This document shows positions 9,305-17,299 of a stretch of 37,689 bases of DNA, piece after piece. Each line of letters begins with the position of its first letter. The stretch's first letter is position 1. This DNA comes from Modestobacter altitudinis (lineage in GTDB: Bacteria; Actinomycetota; Actinomycetes; Mycobacteriales; Geodermatophilaceae). Below the pieces are notes generated by a model. The model saw nothing but the letters and a program-made list of their open reading frames with translations, was not told the origin of the DNA and ran no database searches. Where the stretch lies: contig NZ_SJEW01000048.1 of assembly GCF_005930475.1 (NCBI RefSeq), positions 1 through 37,689 on the forward strand, given 5' to 3'. The position numbers were made by a program, and so were the translations under genes.

Positions 9305-9432
9305 CCCGGCCGGTCGCGCCGGTCTCCCGTCTGGGAGACTGGTCGACCGAGCCTCCGCTGCCGGGTCACGCCCCAGCTCCCGGCGGCGTCCGAACCGAGC
9401 AGGTCCCGAGACCAGAGAGAGGGTGTACCGGC
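9305..9432 (+). promoter_or_regulatory. Structured leader between rho and rpmE
   Basis: This 128-base gap holds two hairpins. The first is perfect: GTCTCCC (9322-9328), a 4-base loop and GGGAGAC (9333-9339); it could end the rho transcript, though it has no T-run. The second pairs GCTGCCGGG (9357-9365) with CCCGGCGGC (9379-9387), with one G-T wobble. Ribosomal protein leader motifs upstream of rpmE (L31) are known in several bacterial groups including Actinobacteria, where L31 is thought to regulate its own synthesis. Whether this leader matches a known family needs a covariance search. Confidence 0.4.
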
Positions 9433-9663
9433 ATGAAGGCCGACATCCACCCGGACTACCACGTCACCACCGTGACGTGTGGTTGCGGCAACACGTTCAC
9501 CACCAAGAGCACGGCGCCCGGCGGCACGATGACCGTCGAGACCTGCTCGGCCTGCCACCCGTTCTACACGGGCAAGCAGCGCATCCTGGACACCGGTGGC
9601 CGCGTCGCCCGCTTCGAGAAGCGGTTCGGCAAGCGCAACGCCGGCGCTCCGGCCGACAAGTAG
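9433..9663 (+). CDS. rpmE: 50S ribosomal protein L31, zinc-binding type
   Basis: Ribosomal protein L31, which sits at the central protuberance of the large subunit and bridges to the small one. It is 76 aa from ATG 9433, with GAGAGGG upstream. Four ligands typical of the zinc-binding (C+) form are present: C16 and C18 (TCGCGNTF) and C38 and C41 (CSACHPF). The sequence [10 protein letters not shown] and the end [14 protein letters not shown] are diagnostic. An open frame extends upstream to 9301 but contains no L31-like sequence. The C+ form is usually the zinc-replete paralogue, and the zinc-independent copy, if any, is not in this window. The order rho-rpmE-prfA is common in actinobacteria. 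Confidence 0.95.
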   Translation: MKADIHPDYHVTTVTCGCGNTFTTKSTAPGGTMTVETCSACHPFYTGKQRILDTGGRVARFEKRFGKRNAGAPADK

Positions 9664-9694
9664 CACCTCCGACGGCGTCCGCCCGCACCCCCGC

Positions 9695-9742
9695 GCGTAC
9701 TCGTGCGCGCGAAACCACGCGTACTCGTGCGCGCGAAACCAC
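9695..9742 (+). repeat. Perfect 24-bp tandem duplication between rpmE and prfA
   Basis: The unit beginning GCGTACTCGTGCGCGCG occupies 9695-9718 and is repeated without a mismatch at 9719-9742. In the first copy GCGCG (9693-9697) can pair with CGCGC (9706-9710), so each unit carries a short hairpin. The second copy ends just before the prfA Shine-Dalgarno (9745-9750). Confidence 0.85.
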
Positions 9743-9756
9743 CTGGAGGGATGCCC

Positions 9757-10833
9757 GTGAGCAGTGCCGAGACCGGCAGCGACCGGCTCGCCGGCCTGCT
9801 CGCCGAGCACCGCGAGCTGGAGGCCGAGCTGGCCGACCCGGCGGTGCACGCCGACGCCGCCCGCGCCCGCCGGCTGGGGCGGCGCTACGCCGCGCTCGCC
9901 CCGGTGGTGGAGACCGTCCGCGCGCTGGACGCCGCCCGCGACGACCTGGGCGCCGCCCGCGAGTTCGCCGCCGAGGACGCCTCGTTCGCCCGTGAGGCCG
10001 AGCAGCTGGAGGCCACGGTCACCGACCTGACCGCCCGGCTGACCGAGCTGCTGCTGCCCAAGGACCCCGACGACGACAAGGACGTCATCCTCGAGATCAA
10101 GGCGGGGGAGGGCGGCGCGGAGTCCGCGCTGTTCGCCGGGGACCTGCTGCGGATGTACCTGCGCTACGCCGAGCGGCGGGGGTGGTCGACCGAGGTGCTG
10201 GACGCCGTCGACGCCGAGCTGGGCGGGTACAAGGACGTCGCGGTGGCCATCAAGTCACGCACCGACGAGGGCATCTTCGCCCGGCTGAAGTTCGAGGCCG
10301 GGGTGCACCGGGTGCAGCGGGTGCCGGTCACCGAGTCGCAGGGCCGGATCCACACCTCCGCAGCCGGGGTGCTGGTGCTGCCCGAGGCCGAGGAGGTCGA
10401 CGTCACCGTCGACCCCAACGACCTGCGCATCGACGTCTTCCGCTCGTCGGGGCCGGGCGGGCAGAGCGTGAACACCACCGACTCCGCCGTCCGGATCACC
10501 CACCTGCCCACCGGCATCGTGGTCAGCTCGCAGAACGAGAAGAGCCAGCTGCAGAACCGCGAGTCCGCGCTGCGGGTGCTCCGGTCGCGGCTGCTGGCCG
10601 CCGCCCGCGAGGAGGCCGCCGCGACCGCGTCGGACCAGCGGCGCAGCCAGGTGCGCACGGTCGACCGCAGCGAGCGGGTGCGCACCTACAACTTCCCGGA
10701 GAACCGGATCTCCGACCATCGGGTCGGCTTCAAGGCGCACAACCTGGACGCCGTGCTCGACGGCGACCTGGACCCGGTGCTCGACGCGCTGACCGCCGCG
10801 CACACCACCGAGCTGCTGGCAGCCGGGTCCTGA
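9757..10833 (+). CDS. prfA: Peptide chain release factor 1
   Basis: Class I release factor that reads UAA and UAG and triggers peptide release. It is 358 aa. The codon-recognition tripeptide is PVT at residues 190-192 ([15 protein letters not shown]), the RF1 type rather than the SPF of RF2. The catalytic GGQ is at 234-236 in [13 protein letters not shown] 9757 is chosen because GGAGGG (9745-9750) lies 6 bases upstream; ATG 9751, in frame, would touch the Shine-Dalgarno and is unlikely. prmC, whose product methylates the GGQ glutamine, begins at its 3' end. RF1 decodes the same UAG codon that interrupts rho two genes upstream. Confidence 0.96.
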   Translation: MSSAETGSDRLAGLLAEHRELEAELADPAVHADAARARRLGRRYAALAPVVETVRALDAARDDLGAAREFAAEDASFAREAEQLEATVTDLTARLTELLLPKDPDDDKDVILEIKAGEGGAESALFAGDLLRMYLRYAERRGWSTEVLDAVDAELGGYKDVAVAIKSRTDEGIFARLKFEAGVHRVQRVPVTESQGRIHTSAAGVLVLPEAEEVDVTVDPNDLRIDVFRSSGPGGQSVNTTDSAVRITHLPTGIVVSSQNEKSQLQNRESALRVLRSRLLAAAREEAAATASDQRRSQVRTVDRSERVRTYNFPENRISDHRVGFKAHNLDAVLDGDLDPVLDALTAAHTTELLAAGS

Positions 10834-11684
10834 ACGCGCGCACGCTGCTCGCCGACGCGGCCCGCCGGCTGGCCGACGCCGGCGTCGAGTCCCCGCGGGT
10901 GGACGCCGAACTGCTGCTCGCGCACGTGCTCGCGGTGCCGCGCGGCCGGCTGCTCACCCTGGACGAGGTGCCCGCCGACGTGGCCGGCCGGTTCGCTGCG
11001 CTGCTGGACCAGCGGGCCTCGCGGGTGCCGCTGCAGCACCTCACCGGCACCGCTGCGTTCCGGCACCTCGAGCTCGCCGTCGGCCCCGGCGTCTTCGTGC
11101 CCCGCCCGGAGACGGAGCAGATCGCCGGCTGGGTGCTCGAGCGGATCGCCGGGCTCAGCGCGCCGACCGTCGTCGACCTGGGCACCGGCTCCGGCGCCAT
11201 TGCCCTGGCGGTCGCCTCCGAGCACCCCGGTGCCCGGGTGGTCGCGGTCGAGCGGGACGCCGCGGCGATCGAGTGGACCCGGGTCAACGCCGGCACCCGG
11301 GCCGCGGCCGGCGACACCCCGGTGCAGGTGCTCGCCGGGGACATGACCGACCCGGGCCTGCTGCGCGAGCTGGACGGCTCGGTCGACGTCGTCGTCTCCA
11401 ACCCGCCCTACGTCCCCGACGACGCCCGGCTGCCCCGCGAGGTGGCCGACCACGACCCGCCGCTGGCGCTGTGGGGTGGCCCGGACGGCCTGGACGTCGT
11501 CCGTGGGCTGCTCGTCACCGCCGCCCGGCTGGTGCGCCCGGGCGGCTGGCTGGGCATCGAGCACGCCGACCAGCAGGGAGGTGCGCTGCCGGCCCTGGTC
11601 CGCAGCGCCGGCGGCTGGACCGACGTCGCCGACAACGCCGACCTCGCCGGCCGACCGCGGTACACGACGGCCCGGCGGGCCTGA
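10830..11684 (+). CDS. prmC: Release factor glutamine N5-methyltransferase
   Basis: SAM-dependent methyltransferase (PrmC/HemK) that methylates the glutamine of the GGQ motif in release factors. An N-terminal helical domain ([18 protein letters not shown], then [15 protein letters not shown]) is followed by the substrate-recognition FVPRPETE, the SAM motif [16 protein letters not shown] and the catalytic VVSNPPYVP. The family N-terminus begins right at the prfA stop, but that frame has no ATG, GTG or TTG there. Reading back in this frame from 10830 to at least 10743 shows none. The best candidate is CTG 10830, which overlaps the prfA TGA (CTGA), giving 284 aa by coupled translation. The next canonical start, GTG 10899, would delete 23 conserved-looking residues. 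Confidence 0.9.
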   Translation: MNARTLLADAARRLADAGVESPRVDAELLLAHVLAVPRGRLLTLDEVPADVAGRFAALLDQRASRVPLQHLTGTAAFRHLELAVGPGVFVPRPETEQIAGWVLERIAGLSAPTVVDLGTGSGAIALAVASEHPGARVVAVERDAAAIEWTRVNAGTRAAAGDTPVQVLAGDMTDPGLLRELDGSVDVVVSNPPYVPDDARLPREVADHDPPLALWGGPDGLDVVRGLLVTAARLVRPGGWLGIEHADQQGGALPALVRSAGGWTDVADNADLAGRPRYTTARRA

Positions 11685-11717
11685 GCCGGTCCGCCGAGCC
11701 GGGGCGGGGGAGGGCAG

Positions 11718-12377
11718 GTGACAGACTCACGCCCCGTGGCCGACGTCTTCGACTGCAGCGACCCCGACCAGCGCGAGGCCGGCCTCACCGCCGCGGCCAC
11801 GGCGCTGTCCCGCGGCGAGCTGGTCCTCCTGCCCACCGACACCGTCTACGGGGTCGCCGCCGACGCGTTCACCCCCGCGGCGGTCACCAAGCTGCTGGCG
11901 GCGAAGAACCGCGGCCGCAGCATGCCGGTGCCGGTGCTCATCGGCGAGGCCACGACGCTGGCCGGGCTGGTGGCGGTGGTCCCGCCGGTCGCCCACGAGC
12001 TCGCCGAGGCGTTCTGGCCCGGCGGGCTGACCCTGGTGGTCGAGCACGCACCGTCGCTGGCCTGGGACCTGGGGGAGGCGGAGGGCACGGTCGCCGTCCG
12101 GCTGCCCGACGACGAGGTCGCCCGGGACCTGCTGCGCCGCACCGGACCGCTCGCCGTCTCCAGCGCCAACCGCTCCGGCCGGCCGGCCGCCACCTCGGCC
12201 GCCGAGGCGCAGTACCAGCTGGGCGACCACGCCGCCGTCGTCCTGGACGGCGGCTCCCGCACCGGCTCGGCAGCCAGCACCATCGTCGACTGCACCGCGC
12301 CGACCCCGCGGGTGCTCCGCCTGGGCGCGATCGACCTCGACCGCCTCCGCGAGGTCGTCCCCGGCATCACGGACTGA
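11718..12377 (+). CDS. L-threonylcarbamoyladenylate synthase (Sua5/TsaC family)
   Basis: YrdC-fold enzyme that makes threonylcarbamoyl-AMP from threonine, bicarbonate and ATP for t6A modification of tRNAs reading ANN codons. It is 219 aa. Typical features are LPTDTVYGVAADAF near the N-terminus, KLLAAKNRGRSMPVPVL, EAFWPGGLTLVVEH, VAVRLPDDEVARDLL and SSANRSGRPAATSA (the YrdC nucleotide/threonine site). It is the short form with no C-terminal Sua5 domain. GTG 11718 has GGGGGAGGG just upstream; GTG 11736 is a plausible alternative. The gene follows prmC by 33 bases, the common actinobacterial arrangement. Confidence 0.93.
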   Translation: MTDSRPVADVFDCSDPDQREAGLTAAATALSRGELVLLPTDTVYGVAADAFTPAAVTKLLAAKNRGRSMPVPVLIGEATTLAGLVAVVPPVAHELAEAFWPGGLTLVVEHAPSLAWDLGEAEGTVAVRLPDDEVARDLLRRTGPLAVSSANRSGRPAATSAAEAQYQLGDHAAVVLDGGSRTGSAASTIVDCTAPTPRVLRLGAIDLDRLREVVPGITD

Positions 12378-12632
12378 GGCGGGCAGCACCGCCGGGAGCC
12401 CGGGGACGGGACGGACCCGCGGTGCGGAGCGCCGCTGTGCGGGGCCGGCGCGGGCCCGGAGGGTCCCAGCCGGCAACGCACGAAACAGCTCAGCGTGAGC
12501 CAGGGAACGGCACGTGGCCGCGGTGCGATCCGGAGGATCGCCATGTCACCGCGATACCGTGGTGCGACAGCCGCGCACCCGTCCAGTCCCGGCGCGCGGG
12601 TACCCGCACCGAGCTGCAGGAGTGCACCTCCG
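12378..12632 (+). promoter_or_regulatory. Hairpin-rich leader upstream of glyA with an alternative start
   Basis: No other gene is visible in these 255 bases. Two perfect hairpins are present: GCTCA/TGAGC (12488-12492 with 12496-12500) and GCGATCC/GGATCGC (12525-12531 with 12535-12541, loop GGA). The second stem buries a GGAGG at 12532-12536 that lies 6 bases before ATG 12543, which is in frame with glyA. That ATG would add a 30-residue, non-conserved Pro/Arg/Ala-rich extension. I do not recognise a glycine, ZTP or tetrahydrofolate riboswitch here. Confidence 0.4.
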
Positions 12633-13940
12633 ATGAGCACCCCCGCCACCACCCCGTACTGGGGACCCGACTTCGACGCCCTCGCGGCGTTCGACCCGGA
12701 GATCTCCGGCGTCGTCGTGGACGAGCTCGACCGGCTCCGCAACGGCCTGCAGCTCATCGCCAGCGAGAACTTCACCAGCCCGGCGGTGCTCGCCGCGCTG
12801 GGCAGCACGCTGTCGAACAAGTACGCCGAGGGTTACCCCGGCCGCCGGTACTACGGCGGCTGCGAGGTCGTCGACCGCGCGGAGGAGCTGGGGATCGCCC
12901 GGGCCAAGGAGCTCTTCGGCGCCGAGCACGCCAACCTGCAGCCGCACTCGGGGGCCAGCGCCAACCTGGCCGCCTACGGCGCCTTCCTGCAGCCTGGCGA
13001 CACCCTGCTGGGCATGGCGCTGCCGCACGGCGGGCACCTGACGCACGGCACCAAGGTCTCCTTCTCCGGCAAGTGGTTCAACGCCGTGCAGTACGGGGTC
13101 GACCCGCAGACCGAGCACATCGACTACGACCAGGTCCGCGACCTGGCCCGCGAGCACCGCCCGAAGCTGATCATCGCCGGCGGCTCGGCGATCCCGCGGC
13201 TGATCGACTTCGCCGCGTTCCGGGAGATCGCCGACGAGGTCGGTGCCGTCTTCATGGTCGACGCGGCGCACTTCATCGGCCTGGTCGCCGGGAAGGCGAT
13301 CCCCTCGCCGGTGCCCTACGCCGACGTCGTCACCTTCACCACGCACAAGGTGCTGCGCGGCCCCCGCGGCGGCGCGATCGTCTGCAAGGCCGAGCACGCC
13401 AAGGCCATCGACAAGTCCGCGTTCCCGATGATGCAGGGCGGACCGCTCATGCACGCCATCGCGGCCAAGGCGGTGAACCTCAAGGAGTGCCTCGCGCCTG
13501 CGTACCAGGTCTACGCCCGGCAGGTCGTCACCAATGCCCAGGCGCTCACCGAGGGCCTCGCCGCGGAGGGGCTGCGCCCGGTCGCCGGCGGCACGGACAC
13601 CCACCTGGCGCTGCTGGACCTGCGCGAGGTCACCGACACCGCCGGTGAGCCGGTCACCGGCAAGGTGGCCGAGGCCCGCTGCGACGCCGCCGGCATCGTG
13701 CTGAACAAGAACGCGATCCCGTTCGACCCGCAGCCGGCGTCGGTCGCCTCCGGCATCCGGGTCGGCAGCCCGTCGGTCACGACGCAGGGGATGGTCGAGA
13801 GCGACATGAAGACGATCGCCTCGCTGATCGGCACCGCGATCCGGGACGCCGAGGGCGCCCGCACCGCGGAGGTCGCCGCGGGTGTCCGCGAGCTGGTGAC
13901 CGCCCATCCGGCGTACCCCGAGCCCACCCGGACCGTCTGA
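12633..13940 (+). CDS. glyA: Serine hydroxymethyltransferase
   Basis: PLP enzyme that interconverts serine and glycine while loading methylene-tetrahydrofolate, the main source of one-carbon units. It is 435 aa from ATG 12633. Signatures are LIASENFTS near the N-terminus, [49 protein letters not shown], and the PLP lysine in [21 protein letters not shown] lies about 10 bases upstream of the ATG. In-frame starts at 12495 and 12543 exist but would add residues not found in the family. The next gene begins 4 bases after the stop. Confidence 0.96.
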   Translation: MSTPATTPYWGPDFDALAAFDPEISGVVVDELDRLRNGLQLIASENFTSPAVLAALGSTLSNKYAEGYPGRRYYGGCEVVDRAEELGIARAKELFGAEHANLQPHSGASANLAAYGAFLQPGDTLLGMALPHGGHLTHGTKVSFSGKWFNAVQYGVDPQTEHIDYDQVRDLAREHRPKLIIAGGSAIPRLIDFAAFREIADEVGAVFMVDAAHFIGLVAGKAIPSPVPYADVVTFTTHKVLRGPRGGAIVCKAEHAKAIDKSAFPMMQGGPLMHAIAAKAVNLKECLAPAYQVYARQVVTNAQALTEGLAAEGLRPVAGGTDTHLALLDLREVTDTAGEPVTGKVAEARCDAAGIVLNKNAIPFDPQPASVASGIRVGSPSVTTQGMVESDMKTIASLIGTAIRDAEGARTAEVAAGVRELVTAHPAYPEPTRTV

Positions 13941-13944
13941 CCCC

Positions 13945-15237
13945 ATGCGCGAGTACGCCGTCGTCCTCCTCGCTGCGGCGCTGGTCACCTTCCTGGCCAC
14001 GCCGGTCGTCCGGGTGGCGGCGGTCCGGTTCCGGGTGATGGCCGAGGTCCGCGACCGGGACGTGCACGTCATCCCCACGCCCCGCGGCGGGGGGGTGGCG
14101 ATGTACCTCGGGGTCGCAGCCGGGGTGCTGGTCGCCTCCCAGCTCCCCTCGCTGCAGCGCAGCTTCGAGTTCAGCACCCAGACCATCGCCGTCCTGGTCG
14201 CGGGCGGGCTGATCTGCCTGCTCGGGGTGCTCGACGACCGGTTCGGCCTGGACGCGCTCACCAAGCTGACCGGTCAGATCGCCGCAGCCGGGGTGATGGT
14301 GCTGCTCGGCGTCCAGCTGGCGTTCCTGTTCCTGCCGGTCGCCGACATCGGCACCCTGTCGCTGGGGCCGGACGTCGGCGTGCCGGCGACGATCCTGCTC
14401 ACCGTGTTCACCGTGAACGCGCTGAACTTCATCGACGGCCTGGACGGCCTGGCCGCGGGGGTCTCCGCGATCGCCGCGCTGGCCTTCTTCGCCTACAGCT
14501 ACCACCTGGGGCTGGTCGGCTACGACGACGTCGCGAGCGCTCCCGCGCTGATCACCGCCGTGCTCGCCGGTGCCTGTCTGGGCTTCCTGCCGCACAACTT
14601 CAGCCCGGCCCGGATCTTCATGGGCGACTCCGGCTCGATGCTGGTGGGGCTCATGCTGTCGGCGGCCGCGGTCTCGGCGACCGGCCAGACGGACTCCCAG
14701 ACGCTCGGGTCGGCGGCCAACCTGCTGCCGCTGACCCTGCCGCTGCTGGTGCCGTTCGCCGTCCTCTTCATCCCGTTCATCGACCTCGTCATGGCCGTGA
14801 TCCGGCGGACCCGACGGGGTCAGTCTCCGTTCAGCCCGGACAAGCTGCACCTGCACCACCGGCTGCTGTCGATCGGGCACTCGCACCGCCGGGCAGTGCT
14901 GATCATGTACTTCTGGGCCGCCCTGCTCAGCTTCGGCGCCGTCGCCCTGTCCATCACCGGGGGGACCGTCGAGGTGCTCGTCATCATCGGCGCCCTGCTG
15001 GTGGTCGGGGTCGTGGTCGTGCTGAGCCCGCGGGCCCGCCGCGCGGCGATCGCCGCCCGGGAGGCCGAACTGGCTGCCCTCAAGGAGCGCAGCCGCGCCG
15101 CGCACCCGGCCAGCCGGACGTCCCGCGGCCCGGCGTCGCCACCCGCGGCACCGGACGCATCGGCCGGCCCCGGACCGCTGCCCGGTCCGGTCGCAGGTCC
15201 GGTCGTCACGAGCCGGACGGCGGGGGTGCGGCGATGA
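13945..15237 (+). CDS. Undecaprenyl-phosphate sugar-1-phosphate transferase (WecA/TagO family)
   Basis: Polytopic MraY/WecA-family enzyme that moves an N-acetylhexosamine-1-phosphate from its UDP-sugar to undecaprenyl phosphate, starting synthesis of a wall polymer. In mycobacteria the relative is WecA, which starts the arabinogalactan linker. It is 430 aa with about 11 membrane segments. Catalytic motifs are seen as LLGVLDDRFGLDALTKL, NALNFIDGLDGLAAG, FSPARIFMGDSGSM and the cytosolic HLHHRLLSIGHSHRR, the HxHH-type loop of the WecA group. The last 60 residues are a disordered Ala/Pro/Arg tail. It starts 4 bases after glyA, as in other actinobacteria where this gene sits between glyA and the atp genes. 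The sugar substrate cannot be told from sequence. Confidence 0.9.
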   Translation: MREYAVVLLAAALVTFLATPVVRVAAVRFRVMAEVRDRDVHVIPTPRGGGVAMYLGVAAGVLVASQLPSLQRSFEFSTQTIAVLVAGGLICLLGVLDDRFGLDALTKLTGQIAAAGVMVLLGVQLAFLFLPVADIGTLSLGPDVGVPATILLTVFTVNALNFIDGLDGLAAGVSAIAALAFFAYSYHLGLVGYDDVASAPALITAVLAGACLGFLPHNFSPARIFMGDSGSMLVGLMLSAAAVSATGQTDSQTLGSAANLLPLTLPLLVPFAVLFIPFIDLVMAVIRRTRRGQSPFSPDKLHLHHRLLSIGHSHRRAVLIMYFWAALLSFGAVALSITGGTVEVLVIIGALLVVGVVVVLSPRARRAAIAAREAELAALKERSRAAHPASRTSRGPASPPAAPDASAGPGPLPGPVAGPVVTSRTAGVRR

Positions 15238-15755
15238 GCAGCGCTGCCCCGGCAGCCGCCGGCGGCCCGGTGTGGGACCTCGCCTTCCTCCGGGCGGGAC
15301 TGCTGGCCACCCTGCCGGTGGCCGCGGTCGGCGCCCTCGTGGTCGGCGTCGTGCTGGGCTGGGCCGCCGCCGTCAGCGTGCTGGTCGGCGCAGCCGTGGT
15401 GACGGGCTTCTTCTGCGTCTCCGGGGCGGTGATCGCCTGGGCCGGCCGGGTGGGTGACGCGTTCACCCTGCCGGCTGCGCTGGGCACCTTCGTCCTCAAG
15501 GTGGCCGTGATCGCCGCGGTCTTCCAGTCCCTGCCGACCGACGGCTGGCTCGACCTCGCGGTGCTCGCCTGGACGGTCATCGCCGGTGCGCTCCTCTGGA
15601 GCGTCGTCCAGGGGCGCTGGGTTTGGACCCGCCAGCTCTATTACGTCACGCCACCTGCACCGCCCGCAGCAGCCGCGGAGGAACGCACAGCGACCGCTCA
15701 GCCACCGGCGACCGGTCCTGCGGCGGACCCGGAAACCCGCACGACACGCGGCTGA
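15234..15755 (+). CDS. Small AtpI-like membrane protein upstream of atp operon
   Basis: A 173-aa protein with four predicted membrane helices (about residues 22-45, 48-68, 78-98 and 108-125) and a disordered Pro/Ala/Thr tail. ATG 15234 overlaps the stop of the upstream transferase (ATGA). Position directly before the ATP synthase genes, size and topology match the AtpI-type membrane proteins (ATP synthase I) that assist Fo assembly or ion supply. Sequence motifs alone are too weak to prove it. Its stop is followed at once by the promoter-like box of the atp operon. Confidence 0.7.
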   Translation: MSSAAPAAAGGPVWDLAFLRAGLLATLPVAAVGALVVGVVLGWAAAVSVLVGAAVVTGFFCVSGAVIAWAGRVGDAFTLPAALGTFVLKVAVIAAVFQSLPTDGWLDLAVLAWTVIAGALLWSVVQGRWVWTRQLYYVTPPAPPAAAAEERTATAQPPATGPAADPETRTTRG

Positions 15756-15761
15756 TAGGGT
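15756..15761 (+). promoter_or_regulatory. -10 element at the head of the ATP synthase operon
   Basis: TAGGGT begins right after the preceding stop codon and ends 8 bases before ATG 15770, the spacing expected for a leaderless transcript. A GGAAAC 19 bases upstream (15731-15736) is a weak -35 candidate. No good Shine-Dalgarno precedes the ATG, which supports leaderless initiation. Confidence 0.5.
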
Positions 15762-15769
15762 CCGATCCG

Positions 15770-16099
15770 ATGGCCGAGGACAGTCCCGCACATGGGGGCA
15801 CCCGACCGCGACCCGAGAAGCCAGACGCACGCCAGCCCAGTGGGGCTGATGTCGGCTGGGGGATCACCGGCACGATGCTGTCGGGGATCATCGTCTGGGG
15901 TGGCGCAGGGTTGGCGCTCGACCGCTGGCTGGGCACGCAGTTCATCGCCCTGATCGGCGTCCTCCTCGGCCTCGGTGTCGCGATCTACCTCATCATCGTG
16001 AAGTACGCCCCACCCGTGCCGCCGACCGGCACGGGAGCACGACGAACCCCCAGGGGTGGCCGACCGAGTCAACCCAGGACGCAGAAGGGACAACGGTGA
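15770..16099 (+). CDS. AtpZ/AtpI family protein
   Basis: A 109-aa protein with two membrane helices (about residues 30-50 and 58-78, GWGITGTMLSGIIVWGG then FIALIGVLLGLGVAIYLII) between hydrophilic ends. This is the small AtpZ/AtpI (ATPase_gene1) family encoded first in many atp operons and thought to help c-ring assembly or magnesium supply. GLALDRWLGT is the typical short loop between the helices. ATG 15770 is chosen over earlier in-frame codons because of the TAGGGT box upstream and because the earlier residues lie inside the previous gene. Its stop overlaps the GTG of atpB. Confidence 0.85.
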   Translation: MAEDSPAHGGTRPRPEKPDARQPSGADVGWGITGTMLSGIIVWGGAGLALDRWLGTQFIALIGVLLGLGVAIYLIIVKYAPPVPPTGTGARRTPRGGRPSQPRTQKGQR

Positions 16100-16923
16100 C
16101 CTCCAGCGCCCTCGCGCTCGTCAACGTCCTCGCCGCCGAGGGCGGCGATGGCAGCGGCTTCGAGTCGCCGACCATCGAGGAGTTCTACCCCGAGTCGCTC
16201 GTGTCGTTCTCGGTGTTCGGCATCGACTTCGAGTTCACCCGCATCACGTTCATCCTGATCATCGCGACAGCGCTGATCCTGGCTCTGCTGGTGGCCGCCA
16301 TGCGCCGGCCGGGGATCGTGCCGGGCAAGATGCAGTGGCTGGCCGAGAGCGGTTACTCGGTGGTCCGGGACGGCATCGCGCGGGACGTCATCGGCCCCAA
16401 GGGCCTGCCGTTCGCACCGTTCCTCGGGTCGCTCTTCTTCTTCATCCTCGCGAACAACGCGATGAGCATCGTGCCGTTCCTGCAGATCTCGCCGATGAGC
16501 CGGTTCGCGTTCCCGCTGGTGCTCGCCGTGTTCGTCTGGATCCTCTACAACTACGTCGGCATCCGTGAGCAGGGCGCCGGCCGGTACTTCAAGGACGCTG
16601 CCGTCCCGCCGGGCGTTCCCGCGGCGGCGCTGATCCTGGTGACCCCGATCGAGCTGCTGCAGGTGTTCATCATCCGGCCGTTCACGCTGGCCGTCCGGCT
16701 CTTCGCCAACATGTTCGCCGGCCACATGCTGCTCGTCGTCTTCTCCCTCGGTGCGGTCTACCTGATCCAGGTCGGCAACTTCTCGGCTGTCTTCGCCCCG
16801 CTCTCGCTGCTGATGGCGATCGTGATGACCTTCTTCGAGCTGCTGGTCATCGTGCTGCAGGCCTACGTCTTCACCGTGCTGACGGCCACCTACCTCAACG
16901 GTTCGGTCGAGCCCGCTCACTGA
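16096..16923 (+). CDS. atpB: ATP synthase subunit a
   Basis: Membrane stator subunit that forms the two proton half-channels against the c-ring. It is 275 aa with five to six membrane helices. The essential arginine is in RPFTLAVRLFANMFAGH, and the last helix carries ELLVIVLQAYVFTVLTATYL. GTG 16096 overlaps the stop of the preceding gene (GTGA), with AGAAGGGA upstream. The first 35 residues are a soluble segment ending PESLVSF that precedes the first membrane helix. It is followed by a 101-base gap holding a hairpin before atpE. Confidence 0.95.
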   Translation: MTSSALALVNVLAAEGGDGSGFESPTIEEFYPESLVSFSVFGIDFEFTRITFILIIATALILALLVAAMRRPGIVPGKMQWLAESGYSVVRDGIARDVIGPKGLPFAPFLGSLFFFILANNAMSIVPFLQISPMSRFAFPLVLAVFVWILYNYVGIREQGAGRYFKDAAVPPGVPAAALILVTPIELLQVFIIRPFTLAVRLFANMFAGHMLLVVFSLGAVYLIQVGNFSAVFAPLSLLMAIVMTFFELLVIVLQAYVFTVLTATYLNGSVEPAH

Positions 16924-16979
16924 TCCACCGCGCCACCGCACGAACCCTTGATCTGCACCACCCGCAGGACCCCGCCAGC

Positions 16980-16999
16980 CGCCCGGAACTGTCCGGGCG
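16980..16999 (+). other. Intercistronic hairpin before atpE
   Basis: CGCCCGGA and TCCGGGCG form a perfect 8-bp stem with a 4-base loop, followed 8 bases later by a full AGGAGGAA Shine-Dalgarno (17008-17015). It could be an RNA processing or stability element that raises translation of atpE, whose product is needed in many copies. There is no T-run, so it is unlikely to be a terminator. Confidence 0.5.
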
Positions 17000-17024
17000 A
17001 CCGACACAGGAGGAACACCCCGAA

Positions 17025-17252
17025 ATGGACGTTCTGGCAGAACTGACCGGCAGCATCGGCTCCGTCGGTTACGGCCTCGCCGCGATCGGCCCCGGCATCG
17101 GTGTCGGTGTGGTGTGGGCGGCCTACATCCAGGCCACCGCCCGCCAGCCCGAGTCCGCCGGTCTGACCCGTACCTACGCCTTCCTCGGTGCCGCCCTGTC
17201 CGAGGCGCTCGCGCTCATCGGCCTGGTCGTCCCCTTCATCTTCGGGCAGTGA
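17025..17252 (+). CDS. atpE: ATP synthase subunit c
   Basis: Proteolipid subunit whose ring turns with proton flow. It is 75 aa: two membrane helices joined by the conserved polar loop ARQPE (residues 39-43). The proton-binding carboxylate is E60 in ALSEALALIGLV, in the second helix. There is no sodium-type Gln/Ser-Thr ligand set that I can recognise, so proton coupling is expected. AGGAGGAA 9 bases upstream of ATG 17025 is the strongest ribosome binding site in the operon. A hairpin precedes it. Confidence 0.96.
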   Translation: MDVLAELTGSIGSVGYGLAAIGPGIGVGVVWAAYIQATARQPESAGLTRTYAFLGAALSEALALIGLVVPFIFGQ

Positions 17253-17299
17253 CGTCCCCTCTCCGGGCCGTTCTCAGCTGACGTAGGGACGTGCAGAAC

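Noticed and set aside
12378-12632. Glycine, ZTP or tetrahydrofolate riboswitch before glyA
   Set aside because: Hairpins are present but I could not find the conserved cores of these riboswitches, so only an unclassified leader is reported.
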